A stretch of DNA of 52,531 nucleotides from assembly GCA_038230695.1 (NCBI GenBank), contig JBBRMT010000004.1, forward strand, positions 1 through 52,531. The letters run 5' to 3'. This document shows, one piece after another, positions 33,724 to 41,708 of this stretch; the first letter of the stretch is position 1, and the number at the start of each line of letters is the position of its first letter. The position numbers were made by a program, and so were the translations under genes. Below the pieces are notes generated by a model. The model did not search any database, was not told the origin of the DNA, and saw only the letters and a list, made by a program, of their open reading frames with translations. The DNA comes from QHBQ01 sp038230695 (GTDB taxonomy: Bacteria; Chloroflexota; Chloroflexia; QHBQ01).

Positions 33724-34974
33724 CTACTCGTGCGCTTCGGCTGGTACTGGCGTGTCTTTGTGGCCGTTGCTGCTCGGCTGCTCGGCGGCGCTGCTCTGGC
33801 CCTCGCGGGCGCTCTCGTTGCCTTTGCCGGTGCGCCGCTCGAAGCCGGTGCTGTGGCTGACCGCCTTCTGGTCGGGCATGGGTGGCTGGGTGCGGTTGTC
33901 CTTACCTGCGATGTAGTCCTCCACCAGTTGGCGGGCCTCATCGTCGTGGTACTGCACGGGCGGCGACTTCATGAAGTAGCTAGCCGGCCCCTCCAGTGTG
34001 CCGCTAAGGCCGCGATCGAGGGCGAGGCGGATGCAGCGGATCGCGTCAATCACCACGCCCGCGCTGTTGGGGCTGTCCCAAACTTCCAGCTTCAGTTCCA
34101 TGTTGAGCGGCACGTTGCCGAAGGTAGTGCCTTCCATGCGGATGTAGCACCACTTGCGGTCGTCCAGCCAGGGAACGTAGTCGCTAGGGCCAACATGGAT
34201 GTCATGCTCGTCCATCTCGTGGGAAAGCTGCGAGGTCACTGCGTTGGTCTTGCTGATCTTCTTGCTCTCCAGGCGGTCGCGCTCCAGCATATTGTAGAAG
34301 TCGGTGTTGCCACCGAAGTTAAGCTGATAGGTGCGATCTAGCTGCACGCCGCGATCCTCGAACAGGCGGGTAAGCACGCGGTGGGTGATGGTCGCGCCCA
34401 CCTGACTCTTGATGTCGTCGCCGATAATGGGCAGGCCCCGTTCGCGGAAGCGCTTCTGCCAGTAGGGTTCGCGGCCAATGAACACCGGGATGCAGTTGAT
34501 GAAGGCGCAACCCGCCTCCAGCACTTGCTCCACATACCACTTGGTTGCCATCTCGCTGCCCACGGGCAGGTAGTTGATCACCACCTCGGTGCCGCTATCC
34601 TTGAGGACGCGCACAATGTCGGCGGTAGGGCCAGGGGCCTTGGTGATCATCTTGCTGAGGTACTGGCCGAGGCCGTCGTGGGTCATACCGCGCACCACCT
34701 CTACGCCGCTGTGTGGCACATCGCTGAAGCGATAGGTGTTGTTCGGCTTGGCGAAAACTGCCTCGCTGAGATCCTTACCAACCTTGTTCACGTCAATGTC
34801 AATTGCGGCGCTAAACTCGATGTCGCTGATATGGTAGCCGCCCAGCCGGGTGTGCATCAGGCCGGGGACGCGCTCGGTGTCGGGGGTGTTCTGGTAGAAC
34901 TGGATACCCTGCACCAAAGATGAGGCGCAGTTGCCTACGCCGATAATGCCTACGCGAATCTTCTTATCGCTCAA
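33724..34974 (-). CDS. ino1: Inositol-1-phosphate synthase
   Basis: Converts glucose-6-phosphate to 1L-myo-inositol-1-phosphate with NAD, giving the head group for phosphatidylinositol; 416 aa. RVGIIGVGNCASSLVQGIQFY is the NAD loop of the bacterial/actinobacterial type; SGTEVVINYLPVGSEMATKWY, DDIKSQVGATITHRVLTRLF, LNFGGNTDFYNMLERDRLESKKISKTNAVTS and GPSDYVPWLDDRKWCYIRMEG follow as in the family. The last 55 residues are a disordered Ser/Glu/Gln tail, longer than usual. TTG 34974 chosen since GGAAG lies about 10 bases upstream; ATG 35037 is in frame but lacks a site. Followed by two acyltransferases. Confidence 0.9.
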   Translation of the reverse strand: MSDKKIRVGIIGVGNCASSLVQGIQFYQNTPDTERVPGLMHTRLGGYHISDIEFSAAIDIDVNKVGKDLSEAVFAKPNNTYRFSDVPHSGVEVVRGMTHDGLGQYLSKMITKAPGPTADIVRVLKDSGTEVVINYLPVGSEMATKWYVEQVLEAGCAFINCIPVFIGREPYWQKRFRERGLPIIGDDIKSQVGATITHRVLTRLFEDRGVQLDRTYQLNFGGNTDFYNMLERDRLESKKISKTNAVTSQLSHEMDEHDIHVGPSDYVPWLDDRKWCYIRMEGTTFGNVPLNMELKLEVWDSPNSAGVVIDAIRCIRLALDRGLSGTLEGPASYFMKSPPVQYHDDEARQLVEDYIAGKDNRTQPPMPDQKAVSHSTGFERRTGKGNESAREGQSSAAEQPSSNGHKDTPVPAEAHE

Positions 34975-35043
34975 CGGTGGATACTTCCTTTCTTGCTTTT
35001 GTGTACTGACTAATCTCGGCGAGCCTTCGTTCGCCATACTGTT

Positions 35044-35067
35044 GTAGGGGCGAACCGTTGTTCGCCC
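35044..35067. repeat. TAGGGGCGAACC...TTCGCCC palindrome
   Basis: GTAGGGGCGAACCGTTGTTCGCCC lies between the ArsR-like stop and the ino1 start, where it could attenuate read-through. Confidence 0.75.
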
Positions 35068-35074
35068 TGCTTAC

Positions 35075-35578
35075 TTAAAGCGCCATCAACGCGGCGAACT
35101 GCGCCTGATAGGCGAGCAGATATTCGCGGTCGAGGCGGTAAAGCACCTGGCGGCCCGATTTGCGGGTCTTAACCAGATTGGCCCGCTTAAGGATAAGCAG
35201 GTGCCACGAGGTAAGCGGCTGACTAAGCGCCAGCGCCTCGGAGATGTCGTGAACCGGCAACTCCTGATGTTGCGATAGCTCCTGCAAGATGCAGAGTCGG
35301 GTCGCGTCGGCGACAGCGGCGAGATAAGGCTTTAGCTCACGCACCCGTTTGTCCATCGCCCCTTCGCGGATGGCGGCGTTGGCGCGACGGTTGCGGCCAG
35401 TGGCGGCCACCCCCACTTGCACGGCTACATCCCGCGCCCGCTTGATGTTGCGGTTTAGGCCATCGCCAATCTCGCCCAGGGCATCCTCGATACCCAAGCC
35501 ATGTGCGGATACATCGTCCACGGTGGCAACCCGCGCTTCGCTCTTGCCCTCGCGGGGATCATTCGTCATTCTACTCAT
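35075..35578 (-). CDS. ArsR/SmtB-like winged-helix regulator
   Basis: 167 aa. About 80 charged N-terminal residues (MSRMTNDPREGKSEARV...NRNIKRARDVAVQVGVAATG) precede the winged helix: LAAVADATRLCILQELSQHQELPVHDISEALALSQPLTSWHLLILKRANLVKTRKSGRQVLYRLD. The helix-turn-helix ALALSQPLTSWHLLIL is typical of ArsR but no metal-binding CxxC site is visible. ATG 35578 with GAGAGG 7 bases upstream. Likely heads the ino1-acyltransferase unit and could control it, as in similar regulator-ino1 neighbourhoods (inference). Confidence 0.82.
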   Translation of the reverse strand: MSRMTNDPREGKSEARVATVDDVSAHGLGIEDALGEIGDGLNRNIKRARDVAVQVGVAATGRNRRANAAIREGAMDKRVRELKPYLAAVADATRLCILQELSQHQELPVHDISEALALSQPLTSWHLLILKRANLVKTRKSGRQVLYRLDREYLLAYQAQFAALMAL

Positions 35579-35660
35579 TTGTTTGCCTCTCAGCCTGGTT
35601 TCCAGGTTCATCTTCGCCAGCAGCGCCTTGCTACCAGCGCAAGTATAAATACACACTTGA

Positions 35661-35689
35661 ATATTAACCCAATACGGGCAAAATGTCAA
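35661..35689 (-). promoter_or_regulatory. Promoter of the ArsR-like/ino1 unit
   Basis: Minus strand TTGACA (35689-35684), 17 bp, TAATAT (35666-35661). Confidence 0.65.
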
Positions 35690-35730
35690 GTTAGATTCTG
35701 CGGATGCGCGTCATGTTATGGCATACCCTA

Positions 35731-35756
35731 ATAGGGCGAACAACGGTTAGCCCCAA
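35731..35756. repeat. GGGCGAAC...GTTAGCCCC palindrome
   Basis: Diverged copy of the GGGCGAACAACGGTTCGCCC unit, between the divergent ArsR-like and lipoprotein promoters. Confidence 0.7.
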
Positions 35757-35791
35757 TAGATATACAGCTTAACCTAACCGATTTGGTATTA

Positions 35792-35820
35792 GTGACAGAA
35801 TGACAACGATGGGTTATAAT
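35792..35820 (+). promoter_or_regulatory. Promoter of the 35844 lipoprotein
   Basis: GTGACA (35792-35797), 17 bp, TATAAT (35815-35820); start of transcription near 35827. Confidence 0.8.
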
Positions 35821-35843
35821 CGCTCGGCAGAAAGGAGCGAACC

Positions 35844-36608
35844 TTGAACTTCAGACATATTACCGGGGCGATGTTCAGCGCAGCAACCATAGGCATTGTG
35901 CTGCTCCTGGCTGGATGCGGCGGCAGTAGCAACTACGTTCCCAGCCCCATCGCCACCGCCACGACGGGCAATAGCGCAGCGGGCAATACTCCGGCCAGCG
36001 GTGCAGCAACCAGCATCCTTAGCGATCCAGCTACCATGCTGGATACGGCTATTACCAACTCCGGCAAGGCCAGCAGCGTCCACGCCAAATCGCAGATCGT
36101 CACTGGCGGGCAAACCGAGTTGCTGGAAGGCGATTTTGGCAATGCGGCGATAAAGTTCACCATCACCCAGGGCAATGGGCGGAAGGTTGATGTGATTATA
36201 AGCGGCCAGAACAGCGGTGACATTTATCTGAGCAGCAATGGCGGCCAGAGTTGGGCTAAAGGCGACCCTAACAATGTTTCCCAGTCGGCCCAACTGGTGC
36301 TAACGCCGTTCAGTGGCAGCACAAAGTTGAGCGCACAGGGGCCAGTCAGTGTAATTGGCAGCGAGAGTGTTAATGGCGTACCCACCAGCCATGTGCAGAT
36401 CGGCGGCAAGTCGCCAATTGATGTCTGGATCGGTGACGACAAGGGCAAATCGGTTGTCTACAAGATACACCTGGTTACGATTGATAGCACGGGCAGCGAT
36501 TACGACGTAACCACTGTGTATAGCAACTATGGGGCGACGCTCAACATCCAGACACCGACGGTTAGCAGCAGCGCAACGGGCGGCAGCGTCCTAACCCCAA
36601 CCCCCTAG
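35844..36608 (+). CDS. Lipoprotein, LppX/LprG-like
   Basis: 254 aa. TTG start with AAAGGAGC 5 bases upstream. Lipoprotein signal with lipobox LLAGC, a Thr/Ala/Ser-rich linker, then a domain of about 170 residues: MLDTAITNSGKASSVHAKSQ, LLEGDFGNAAIKFTITQ, GDIYLSSNGGQSW, VNGVPTSHVQIGGKSP. The order of strands, with an initial helix and a SVHAxSQ strand, is like LppX/LprG lipid-carrier lipoproteins of Actinobacteria (low certainty). If right, it could move lipids to the outer layer, fitting the nearby lipid genes. Pro/Thr-rich C-terminus. Confidence 0.65.
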   Translation: MNFRHITGAMFSAATIGIVLLLAGCGGSSNYVPSPIATATTGNSAAGNTPASGAATSILSDPATMLDTAITNSGKASSVHAKSQIVTGGQTELLEGDFGNAAIKFTITQGNGRKVDVIISGQNSGDIYLSSNGGQSWAKGDPNNVSQSAQLVLTPFSGSTKLSAQGPVSVIGSESVNGVPTSHVQIGGKSPIDVWIGDDKGKSVVYKIHLVTIDSTGSDYDVTTVYSNYGATLNIQTPTVSSSATGGSVLTPTP

Positions 36609-36817
36609 CGCAGCGCCAGCAATCCCCATATGTGCGGACGCAATCAGCCCCTACACCACACATTCGTTGCAATTTGATAAGTGGCATATGGGCGTTTGTC
36701 ACCCTGGGGTGGAAGTTGTATACTGGGGTGGTGAAGGGGCTGGGGTGATGCAAGGGCTTCTATTGATTGATAGGCCGCGTCCTCAGCACTCAGCACTCAG
36801 CACTAAGGCCAGACAAG

Positions 36818-37126
36818 ATGCGTTTCTTCGCCCAGCTAATCATGACTGCGCTATTCGGCGCATTGCTCACCCTGTTGCTAATCATTGGCATCCCCGCGCT
36901 GACCGGCTGGCAGGGCTGGTACGTATTCTGGCCCAGCTTCTTCGTCGGCATGGCTGCAGGCACGCAACTGGCCTACTTGTTGGCGGGCTTCATCCCCGAA
37001 CCGCCGCGCAAGCTGCAGCTTGAGGACACAGATAGCCAACTGATTAGGTTCAACGGGGAAACGGAAGAAGCAGATGAATCAACCGATCTGCTAGCAGATG
37101 AGCTAGCGGATATGGTCAGCGAATAA
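36818..37126 (+). CDS. Small membrane protein, 102 aa
   Basis: Two hydrophobic segments (IMTALFGALLTLLLIIGIPAL and WPSFFVGMAAGTQLAYLLAGFI) and an acidic C-terminal tail (ETEEADESTDLLADEL). ATG 36818 with AAGG 9 bases upstream; a CAGCACT heptamer repeat (36784-36804) precedes it. The upstream frame part (MIGRVLSTQHSAL) is repeat-derived and rejected. No family recognised; lies just before nfo with a 116-base spacer. Confidence 0.65.
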   Translation: MRFFAQLIMTALFGALLTLLLIIGIPALTGWQGWYVFWPSFFVGMAAGTQLAYLLAGFIPEPPRKLQLEDTDSQLIRFNGETEEADESTDLLADELADMVSE

Positions 37127-37200
37127 GCGGACAGGCTAGCGGATTCGTAAAAGCGGATAAACGAATTGAGCCTACAGACTGTCAGGCGAATCGCTCCCCT

Positions 37201-37231
37201 ATTCTACCTTCTACCTTCTACCTTCTACATT
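37201..37231. repeat. CTTCTACC short tandem repeat before nfo
   Basis: ATTCTACCTTCTACCTTCTA... runs into the nfo ribosome site AGGAG (37231-37235). Confidence 0.8.
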
Positions 37232-37242
37232 AGGAGATTACC

Positions 37243-38259
37243 ATGCCATTTGGCGCACACATGAGCATCGCGGGCGGGCTGCACACTGCCTTCGCCCGTG
37301 GGCAGGAATCGGGCTGCGACACCATCCAGGTATTCACCAGGAACGCCAGCCAGTGGGCGGCCAAGCCGCTGCTGGACACGGATGTGAGCGCGTTCTGCAC
37401 CGCGATGGGCGGCTGTAGCATCAAGCCGGTGCTGGCCCACGACAGCTATCTGATCAACATGGGAACTCCCGCCGACGAAATGTGGGCCAAGTCGCGCAAT
37501 GCGTTCAAGGATGAGCTGGAGCGCACCGATGCGCTGGGTATCCATTACCTGGTCACGCACGCAGGGGCGCACATGGGCGCGGGTGTGGATGCAGGTATCC
37601 GCCGCATTGCCCAGGCGGTCAACGAGATCCAGGGTGACCGCCCCGCCAATCATGCGGACGGTTCGCCCGCCACCATGATCCTGTTTGAGACCACCGCCGG
37701 GCAGGGCAGCGGCCTATGCTACCGCTTCGACGAGATGGCCCGCCTGTTCGAGTTGCTGGACGAACCGGAGCGGGTGGGTATCTGCTTCGATACCTGCCAC
37801 GTATTCGCCGCTGGTTACGATTTGCGTACCCCAGAGACATATGACGCGACCATGAAGGAGTTTGACCGACTGATTGGGCTGGACAAGCTACGCGCCTTCC
37901 ACATGAACGACTCGCTGAAGGATGTCGGTTGCCGCATAGATCGTCACGCCCACATCGGCCAGGGTTATCTTGGCCTGTCCTTCTTCCATCTGCTGGTCAA
38001 CGACCCCCGCTTCGCTGACCGCCCCATGATTTTGGAGACAAACAAGGGTGAGGAGATGGTCGAGGATAAGGAGAACCTGGCCGTCCTCCGCGCCTTGCTG
38101 GGCCGTAAGGCCGATGATCTCGCCGAGGTGCAGGCGCTAGCGGATCTGACTGGCGTAGCGCTGGCAGCAGAGCAAGCGGAGAACAAGGCGAAGAAGAAGG
38201 CCAAGAGTACCAAAGCGATGGCGAACGAAGACAGTGCTGAGGAGCAAGAAGTTACGTAG
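37243..38259 (+). CDS. nfo: Endonuclease IV (AP endonuclease)
   Basis: Cuts abasic sites in DNA during base-excision repair; 338 aa including a 50-residue basic tail. GAHMSIAGGLHTAF and FTRNASQW start the barrel; zinc ligands appear in order: His in LAHDSYLINMG, His in VTHAGAHMG, Glu in ILFETTAGQG, Asp/His in CFDTCHVFAAGYD, His in FHMNDS, Asp and His in RIDRHAHIG, Glu in ILETNKG. All ligand positions of the family are present. Strong ribosome site TAGGAGAT 4-5 bases before ATG. The tail KAKKKAKSTKAMANED is Lys-rich. The stop TAG is part of a TAGGGGCG repeat. Confidence 0.94.
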   Translation: MPFGAHMSIAGGLHTAFARGQESGCDTIQVFTRNASQWAAKPLLDTDVSAFCTAMGGCSIKPVLAHDSYLINMGTPADEMWAKSRNAFKDELERTDALGIHYLVTHAGAHMGAGVDAGIRRIAQAVNEIQGDRPANHADGSPATMILFETTAGQGSGLCYRFDEMARLFELLDEPERVGICFDTCHVFAAGYDLRTPETYDATMKEFDRLIGLDKLRAFHMNDSLKDVGCRIDRHAHIGQGYLGLSFFHLLVNDPRFADRPMILETNKGEEMVEDKENLAVLRALLGRKADDLAEVQALADLTGVALAAEQAENKAKKKAKSTKAMANEDSAEEQEVT

Positions 38260-38280
38260 GGGCGGGCGGTGGCCCGCCCT
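38256..38280. repeat. TAGGGGCGGGCGG...CCGCCC palindrome
   Basis: Provides the nfo stop codon and may act as a terminator. The rest of 38281-38508 holds only a related GGGCGCAGGGCATACGCCC unit (38390-38410). Confidence 0.7.
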
Positions 38281-38508
38281 GCTGAAGCGCATCAATGACT
38301 CTCGAAGGATCAGCCAACGGATTCGGTTAAACGGAGAAACGGATAAAAAGGGTGCGGGCGATCTGCCCAGGTAGCATTAATATTGACGTATGGGCGCAGG
38401 GCATACGCCCACATTAAGCGCAGTAATGCCAGGCGATGCCAGCCAAAGGACTGTTCAACGGACAAACGGAGTAAACGGAACATCGGTGAACGGCTGATGG
38501 TAGTGAGG

Positions 38509-39273
38509 CTAGACACGTCTCTGGCAGACATAGATCATCGCAGGAGAAGTGGCGGTCAGAGCATCCCCCTGCCAATTTCCGTAACACGAGCGAATTTGAA
38601 GCCCATTGTAGTATAGCAAGGCTTCCATCTCCTGGGGAAAGACGTAGCGCAGGGCGACATGATGCACCCTCTCAACTCGCCGACCGTCGGGATAGAGCCA
38701 CAGGTGTGGGTTGGTGCAGTGCTGGATTTGGGTGATGGGGTCGTAGTATTGCTGCTCAGTAACCACCAGTTGCCTTCCATCGGGTGTGGTGAACTTCTGC
38801 CCTTCGGGATGGCGGACTTCGAGGAGATTTCGGGGCGAGGGATTGCGGGTTTCAAAGAGAAAACATCCCTCCGGCGGCAAATGTTCTCGGACGCGGGCCA
38901 ACATCGCTTCCTGGTCCGAGCGCGTCAGAAAGAATTGAAAGGCGTTTGCCAGCATATAAATGCCGGAAAACTGCTTGCGGAGTTGGAACGTGCGGGCATC
39001 AGCCACCACCCACTCGATGGAAACGGAACGTTCAGCCGCCTTCTGGCGCGCTCTCGCAATCATTTCTGGCACGATATCCACACCAGTGACCTGATCGCCT
39101 TGCGCCGCCAGGGGGATAGCCATACGTCCAGTGCCACACGCAAGGTCCAGAAGCGGCCCGCCAAGAGGCCGCGCCCACTGCTCGATAAAGGAACGGTCCT
39201 CATCGTAGCCTGCATCTTCCAGGTCATAGGTCAGTGGGTCGCGAAAATCGTCAAAGTTATCATGATCAATCAT
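38509..39273 (-). CDS. Class I SAM-dependent methyltransferase
   Basis: 254 aa, cytoplasmic. SAM-binding motif LLDLACGTGRMAIPLAAQGDQVTGVDI, then VSIEWVVADARTFQL and FSGIYMLANAFQFFLTRSDQ. The tail (HHVALRYVFPQEMEALLYYNGLQI) matches the family in which a beta-rich C-terminus follows. ATG 39273 has AAAGGA 6 bases upstream. Single gene, target unknown. Confidence 0.87.
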   Translation of the reverse strand: MIDHDNFDDFRDPLTYDLEDAGYDEDRSFIEQWARPLGGPLLDLACGTGRMAIPLAAQGDQVTGVDIVPEMIARARQKAAERSVSIEWVVADARTFQLRKQFSGIYMLANAFQFFLTRSDQEAMLARVREHLPPEGCFLFETRNPSPRNLLEVRHPEGQKFTTPDGRQLVVTEQQYYDPITQIQHCTNPHLWLYPDGRRVERVHHVALRYVFPQEMEALLYYNGLQIRSCYGNWQGDALTATSPAMIYVCQRRV

Positions 39274-39488
39274 CAATGTTCCTTTGGCACGCTTAGTAGT
39301 CTTTCGCTGATTGGTTGAAGGGATTTTGCATCACTCTTCAACCTCTTTTAGCGACTCGGAGGGAGTGGAGATGCTGCCTTGACCCTCTCCGTAGCCCTCC
39401 TCGCAGGAGGATGATTTAGGTGCTTCAAAGCAGGAGTTACGTTTTCATTAAAAATCCATAAAATTACAGCCAACGCAGTACAAGGACA

Positions 39489-39517
39489 TTGACTAGTATG
39501 CAAAACTGTGGTATTAT
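39489..39517 (+). promoter_or_regulatory. Promoter of the two exported-protein genes
   Basis: TTGACT (39489-39494), 17 bp, TATTAT (39512-39517), in a 338-base gap (39274-39611) with no other feature I can name. Confidence 0.75.
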
Positions 39518-39611
39518 ATTAAGAGCAAAAGTGATAGCTACGGCAGTAGTGATTACTTACCTGATGCTCTAATTGGCCCAACTAAGTTTTAGAGCTTGAA
39601 AGGAGGATAGT

Positions 39612-39989
39612 ATGTCTGCTCGTTTTTCATCCATCAAACGCTTTGTCCAGTGGCTACTCACTGCATCCCTGCTTGTAACGCTAGTGCTGATTGGCAATTC
39701 AGCTAGCGCCGCATTTGGACAAGGCCAGCAAACGTGGGGGCCGGTACAGGTAGCGTCAGGCCCAGCACAATGCTACCAGTTGGGGACAAGCACTTCGCCT
39801 GACCTTACCGTGGCGCATAGTTATTGCGTCAAGGCTGCTCGCGGAACCGACCCTTTCCTTGACCCTAATCTGGACAAGGAAACCGCTGAGATGATTGCCA
39901 GAGGCCAAAAGGAGAGCGATCAGATTGTGAAAGACCTAGATGCCCAGCGCAGTCAGTTCCTCAAACAGAACCCAAAGCTGAACCACTAA
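39612..39989 (+). CDS. Exported protein of unknown function, 125 aa
   Basis: Signal peptide up to SASA (about residue 35), mature part AFGQGQQTWGPVQVASGPAQ with two Cys (QCYQL and SYCVK) likely in a disulfide, then a charged helix DKETAEMIARGQKESDQIVKD. GAAAGGAGG precedes ATG. Followed 10 bases later by another exported protein (40000), so they are likely one operon. No family known to me. Confidence 0.7.
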   Translation: MSARFSSIKRFVQWLLTASLLVTLVLIGNSASAAFGQGQQTWGPVQVASGPAQCYQLGTSTSPDLTVAHSYCVKAARGTDPFLDPNLDKETAEMIARGQKESDQIVKDLDAQRSQFLKQNPKLNH

Positions 39990-39999
39990 GGAGATTAAA

Positions 40000-40572
40000 A
40001 TGAACAAGCGTGTACTACTCGTTGTCGGCTCACTGTTGCTTACGCTGATATCTGCCGACCTTGGCGGAGCAGTAAATGCGTCCGCTGCAAGTTCCAACCA
40101 CCAAACTGAACTCAGCCTCAGCCTGAAACCAGGCGAATCCGGCAGCCACACGATTGTGGTCAATGATAAAGCGACCAGAGCTGACCAAGTTGCTCAAATC
40201 AAACTTACGGGGAGAAACTCCGCACGTCCCTCAAACGCTAATGGTGCCGCACCGATGAACAACGCTTGGTGCTACTCCAGCATAGAGGAGGATAACCTGT
40301 TCGGTCAGTACCTGTGGAAGTGGGAAACCACCATCTACTTCAGCTATCAGGGATCCATAGTGTACTTCAGCAGCATTAACCAGGTTCCCTTGACTGCTTA
40401 CTTCTGGTCTCTCGACCACAGCACGTACTCGCACCGTGGTGATGGAACCTCCGTTCTGACAGCAGGCTCCATCGGCTACTTCAAAGCTAACTCTGACCAT
40501 GAGTACGGCAACCTTACCTACAACATTACAAGCATCAACTGCAATCCTGGTAGTAGCACAGGTACTTGGTAA
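40000..40572 (+). CDS. Exported protein of unknown function, 190 aa
   Basis: Signal peptide MNKRVLLVVGSLLLTLISADLGGAVNASA. Mature part with NNAWCYSSIEEDNLFGQYLWKWETTIYFSYQ, an aromatic-rich domain of about 100 residues, and one more Cys near the end (INCNPG), so one disulfide possible. Tyr/Trp/Ser-rich composition suggests a beta-barrel or sandwich, reminiscent of secreted actinobacterial proteins, but no family is assigned. AAGGAG lies 7 bases upstream of ATG. Ends with a hairpin terminator region at 40577-40661. Confidence 0.68.
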   Translation: MNKRVLLVVGSLLLTLISADLGGAVNASAASSNHQTELSLSLKPGESGSHTIVVNDKATRADQVAQIKLTGRNSARPSNANGAAPMNNAWCYSSIEEDNLFGQYLWKWETTIYFSYQGSIVYFSSINQVPLTAYFWSLDHSTYSHRGDGTSVLTAGSIGYFKANSDHEYGNLTYNITSINCNPGSSTGTW

Positions 40573-40624
40573 GCAGAAATATGCCCTGCTGGGCAGGGTG
40601 TTCAGATTTAACAACAACAATGCA

Positions 40625-40661
40625 AGAGGCGTGGCCCTACAAGGCCGTGCCTCTTCGCTTT
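40625..40661 (+). terminator. Terminator after the exported pair
   Basis: AGAGGC and GGCC segments pair with GGCC and GCCTCT around a CTACAA loop, with two mismatched pairs, then TTCGCTTT. A weaker GCCCTGC/GCAGGG hairpin precedes it at 40581-40598. Confidence 0.6.
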
Positions 40662-40750
40662 AGTTGCACCGGCCTCTCTCCCTAACCCTCTCCCCCGGCG
40701 GGGAGAGGGGATCAGTGCGATAATTCGGCGGCGGGCGAGGGGATTTTGTA

Positions 40751-41518
40751 TCACTCTTCACCCACTTTTGCTGGCTCGGTGGGGAGTGGTGCGGCTGGTT
40801 CATCGGTGACAGGATCGGGACGCAGCAGATGCCAGTCAACCGGCTGTGTCGCGCCGATGTCGCGTACATGAAGGTCATCGTTGTAGCGGATCAGCCGCCA
40901 GCGTTCATGCCCACGACGGTTATCCTGCTCCCACTGGGTGATTGAAGTATTTTCGGTGAGCAGCCAGGCGGGCGGCAGCTTCATCGAAGGTAGGCCAAAG
41001 AAGTAGACGAACGAGCCATCAACGAAGCCGCCATGAGTGACAATCACCACCGTCTTACCCTGATGCTGGCGGCTGATGCGGTCGAGTGCAGTACCAACCC
41101 GTAGCATGAACTGAGGCCAGTTCTCCGCGCCAGGGGCAATTGGGCGAAACGGCTCCCGCGCAATGTCGAGGGGTGGGTACTTTGCCTCAAACTCCGTGAT
41201 GCTCATGCCGTCAACTTCGTCGCCAATGCGAAACTCCTGCACCTCGTCATCATAGATTATGTCCAACCCTAGCGCTGGAGTGATAATCTCAGCGGTCTGG
41301 CTGGCACGGCGGTAGGTGCTGGCGATCAGCACATCGGCGGCAATCTCGCCGGTTGCCGCTAGGCGGTCACGCAAGCGTTCGGCCTGCTGGATGCCCAGTT
41401 CGGTCAGGCCGAAGTCACCGCTCTTGCCTACGATTGTCGGCTCGACGTTGACAATCGCCTGGGCGTGGCGAATTAGGTAGAGGTGAGTTTTCGGCTCGGG
41501 CTGATTAGCTTCGCTCAC
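40751..41518 (-). CDS. Histidine phosphatase (phosphoglycerate-mutase family)
   Basis: 255 aa. LYLIRHAQA (Arg17-His18) is the catalytic RHG-like motif; LTELGIQQAERLRDRL, ASTYRRASQTAEIIT and VIVTHGGFVDG (second catalytic His) complete the fold. GTG start 41518 with AGAGGAGG 3-4 bases upstream. A Pro/Glu/Ala tail ends the protein. Substrate cannot be deduced; belongs to the group of broad phosphatases rather than glycolytic mutases. Last gene of the minus-strand cluster, separated from the VWA gene by the MITE-like element. Confidence 0.88.
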   Translation of the reverse strand: MSEANQPEPKTHLYLIRHAQAIVNVEPTIVGKSGDFGLTELGIQQAERLRDRLAATGEIAADVLIASTYRRASQTAEIITPALGLDIIYDDEVQEFRIGDEVDGMSITEFEAKYPPLDIAREPFRPIAPGAENWPQFMLRVGTALDRISRQHQGKTVVIVTHGGFVDGSFVYFFGLPSMKLPPAWLLTENTSITQWEQDNRRGHERWRLIRYNDDLHVRDIGATQPVDWHLLRPDPVTDEPAAPLPTEPAKVGEE

Positions 41519-41535
41519 GGGCCCTCCTCTAATTA

Positions 41536-41673
41536 AACCAAGCCCCCAGCGGGGGTTTGGGGGAGAAATCTCGCCACGCGCTAATGCCCGGAGTAAGCAA
41601 GATACGGCTCATGTGCTTACCCGAACGTAATTGCGCTTCACGATTCTCCCCCAACCCCCGCTGGGGGCTTAGT
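41536..41673. mobile_element. MITE-like element, second copy
   Basis: Arms AGCCCCCAGCGGGGGTTTGG (left) and CCAACCCCCGCTGGGGGCTT (right, to 41673, followed by GTTGATCAA) with a decayed inner inverted repeat (CTAATGCCC...GGAGTAAGCA with TGCTTACCCGAACGTAA). Same architecture as 32460-32593. Confidence 0.65.
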
Positions 41674-41708
41674 TGATCAAACTCCAGGGTGACTTGCGAT
41701 AGCAGGTT

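Noticed and set aside
33637..37231. CRISPR arrays in the CTTCTACC / AGAAGGTGG repeats
   Set aside because: Units are 7-9 bp, directly tandem, without unique spacers and without cas genes.
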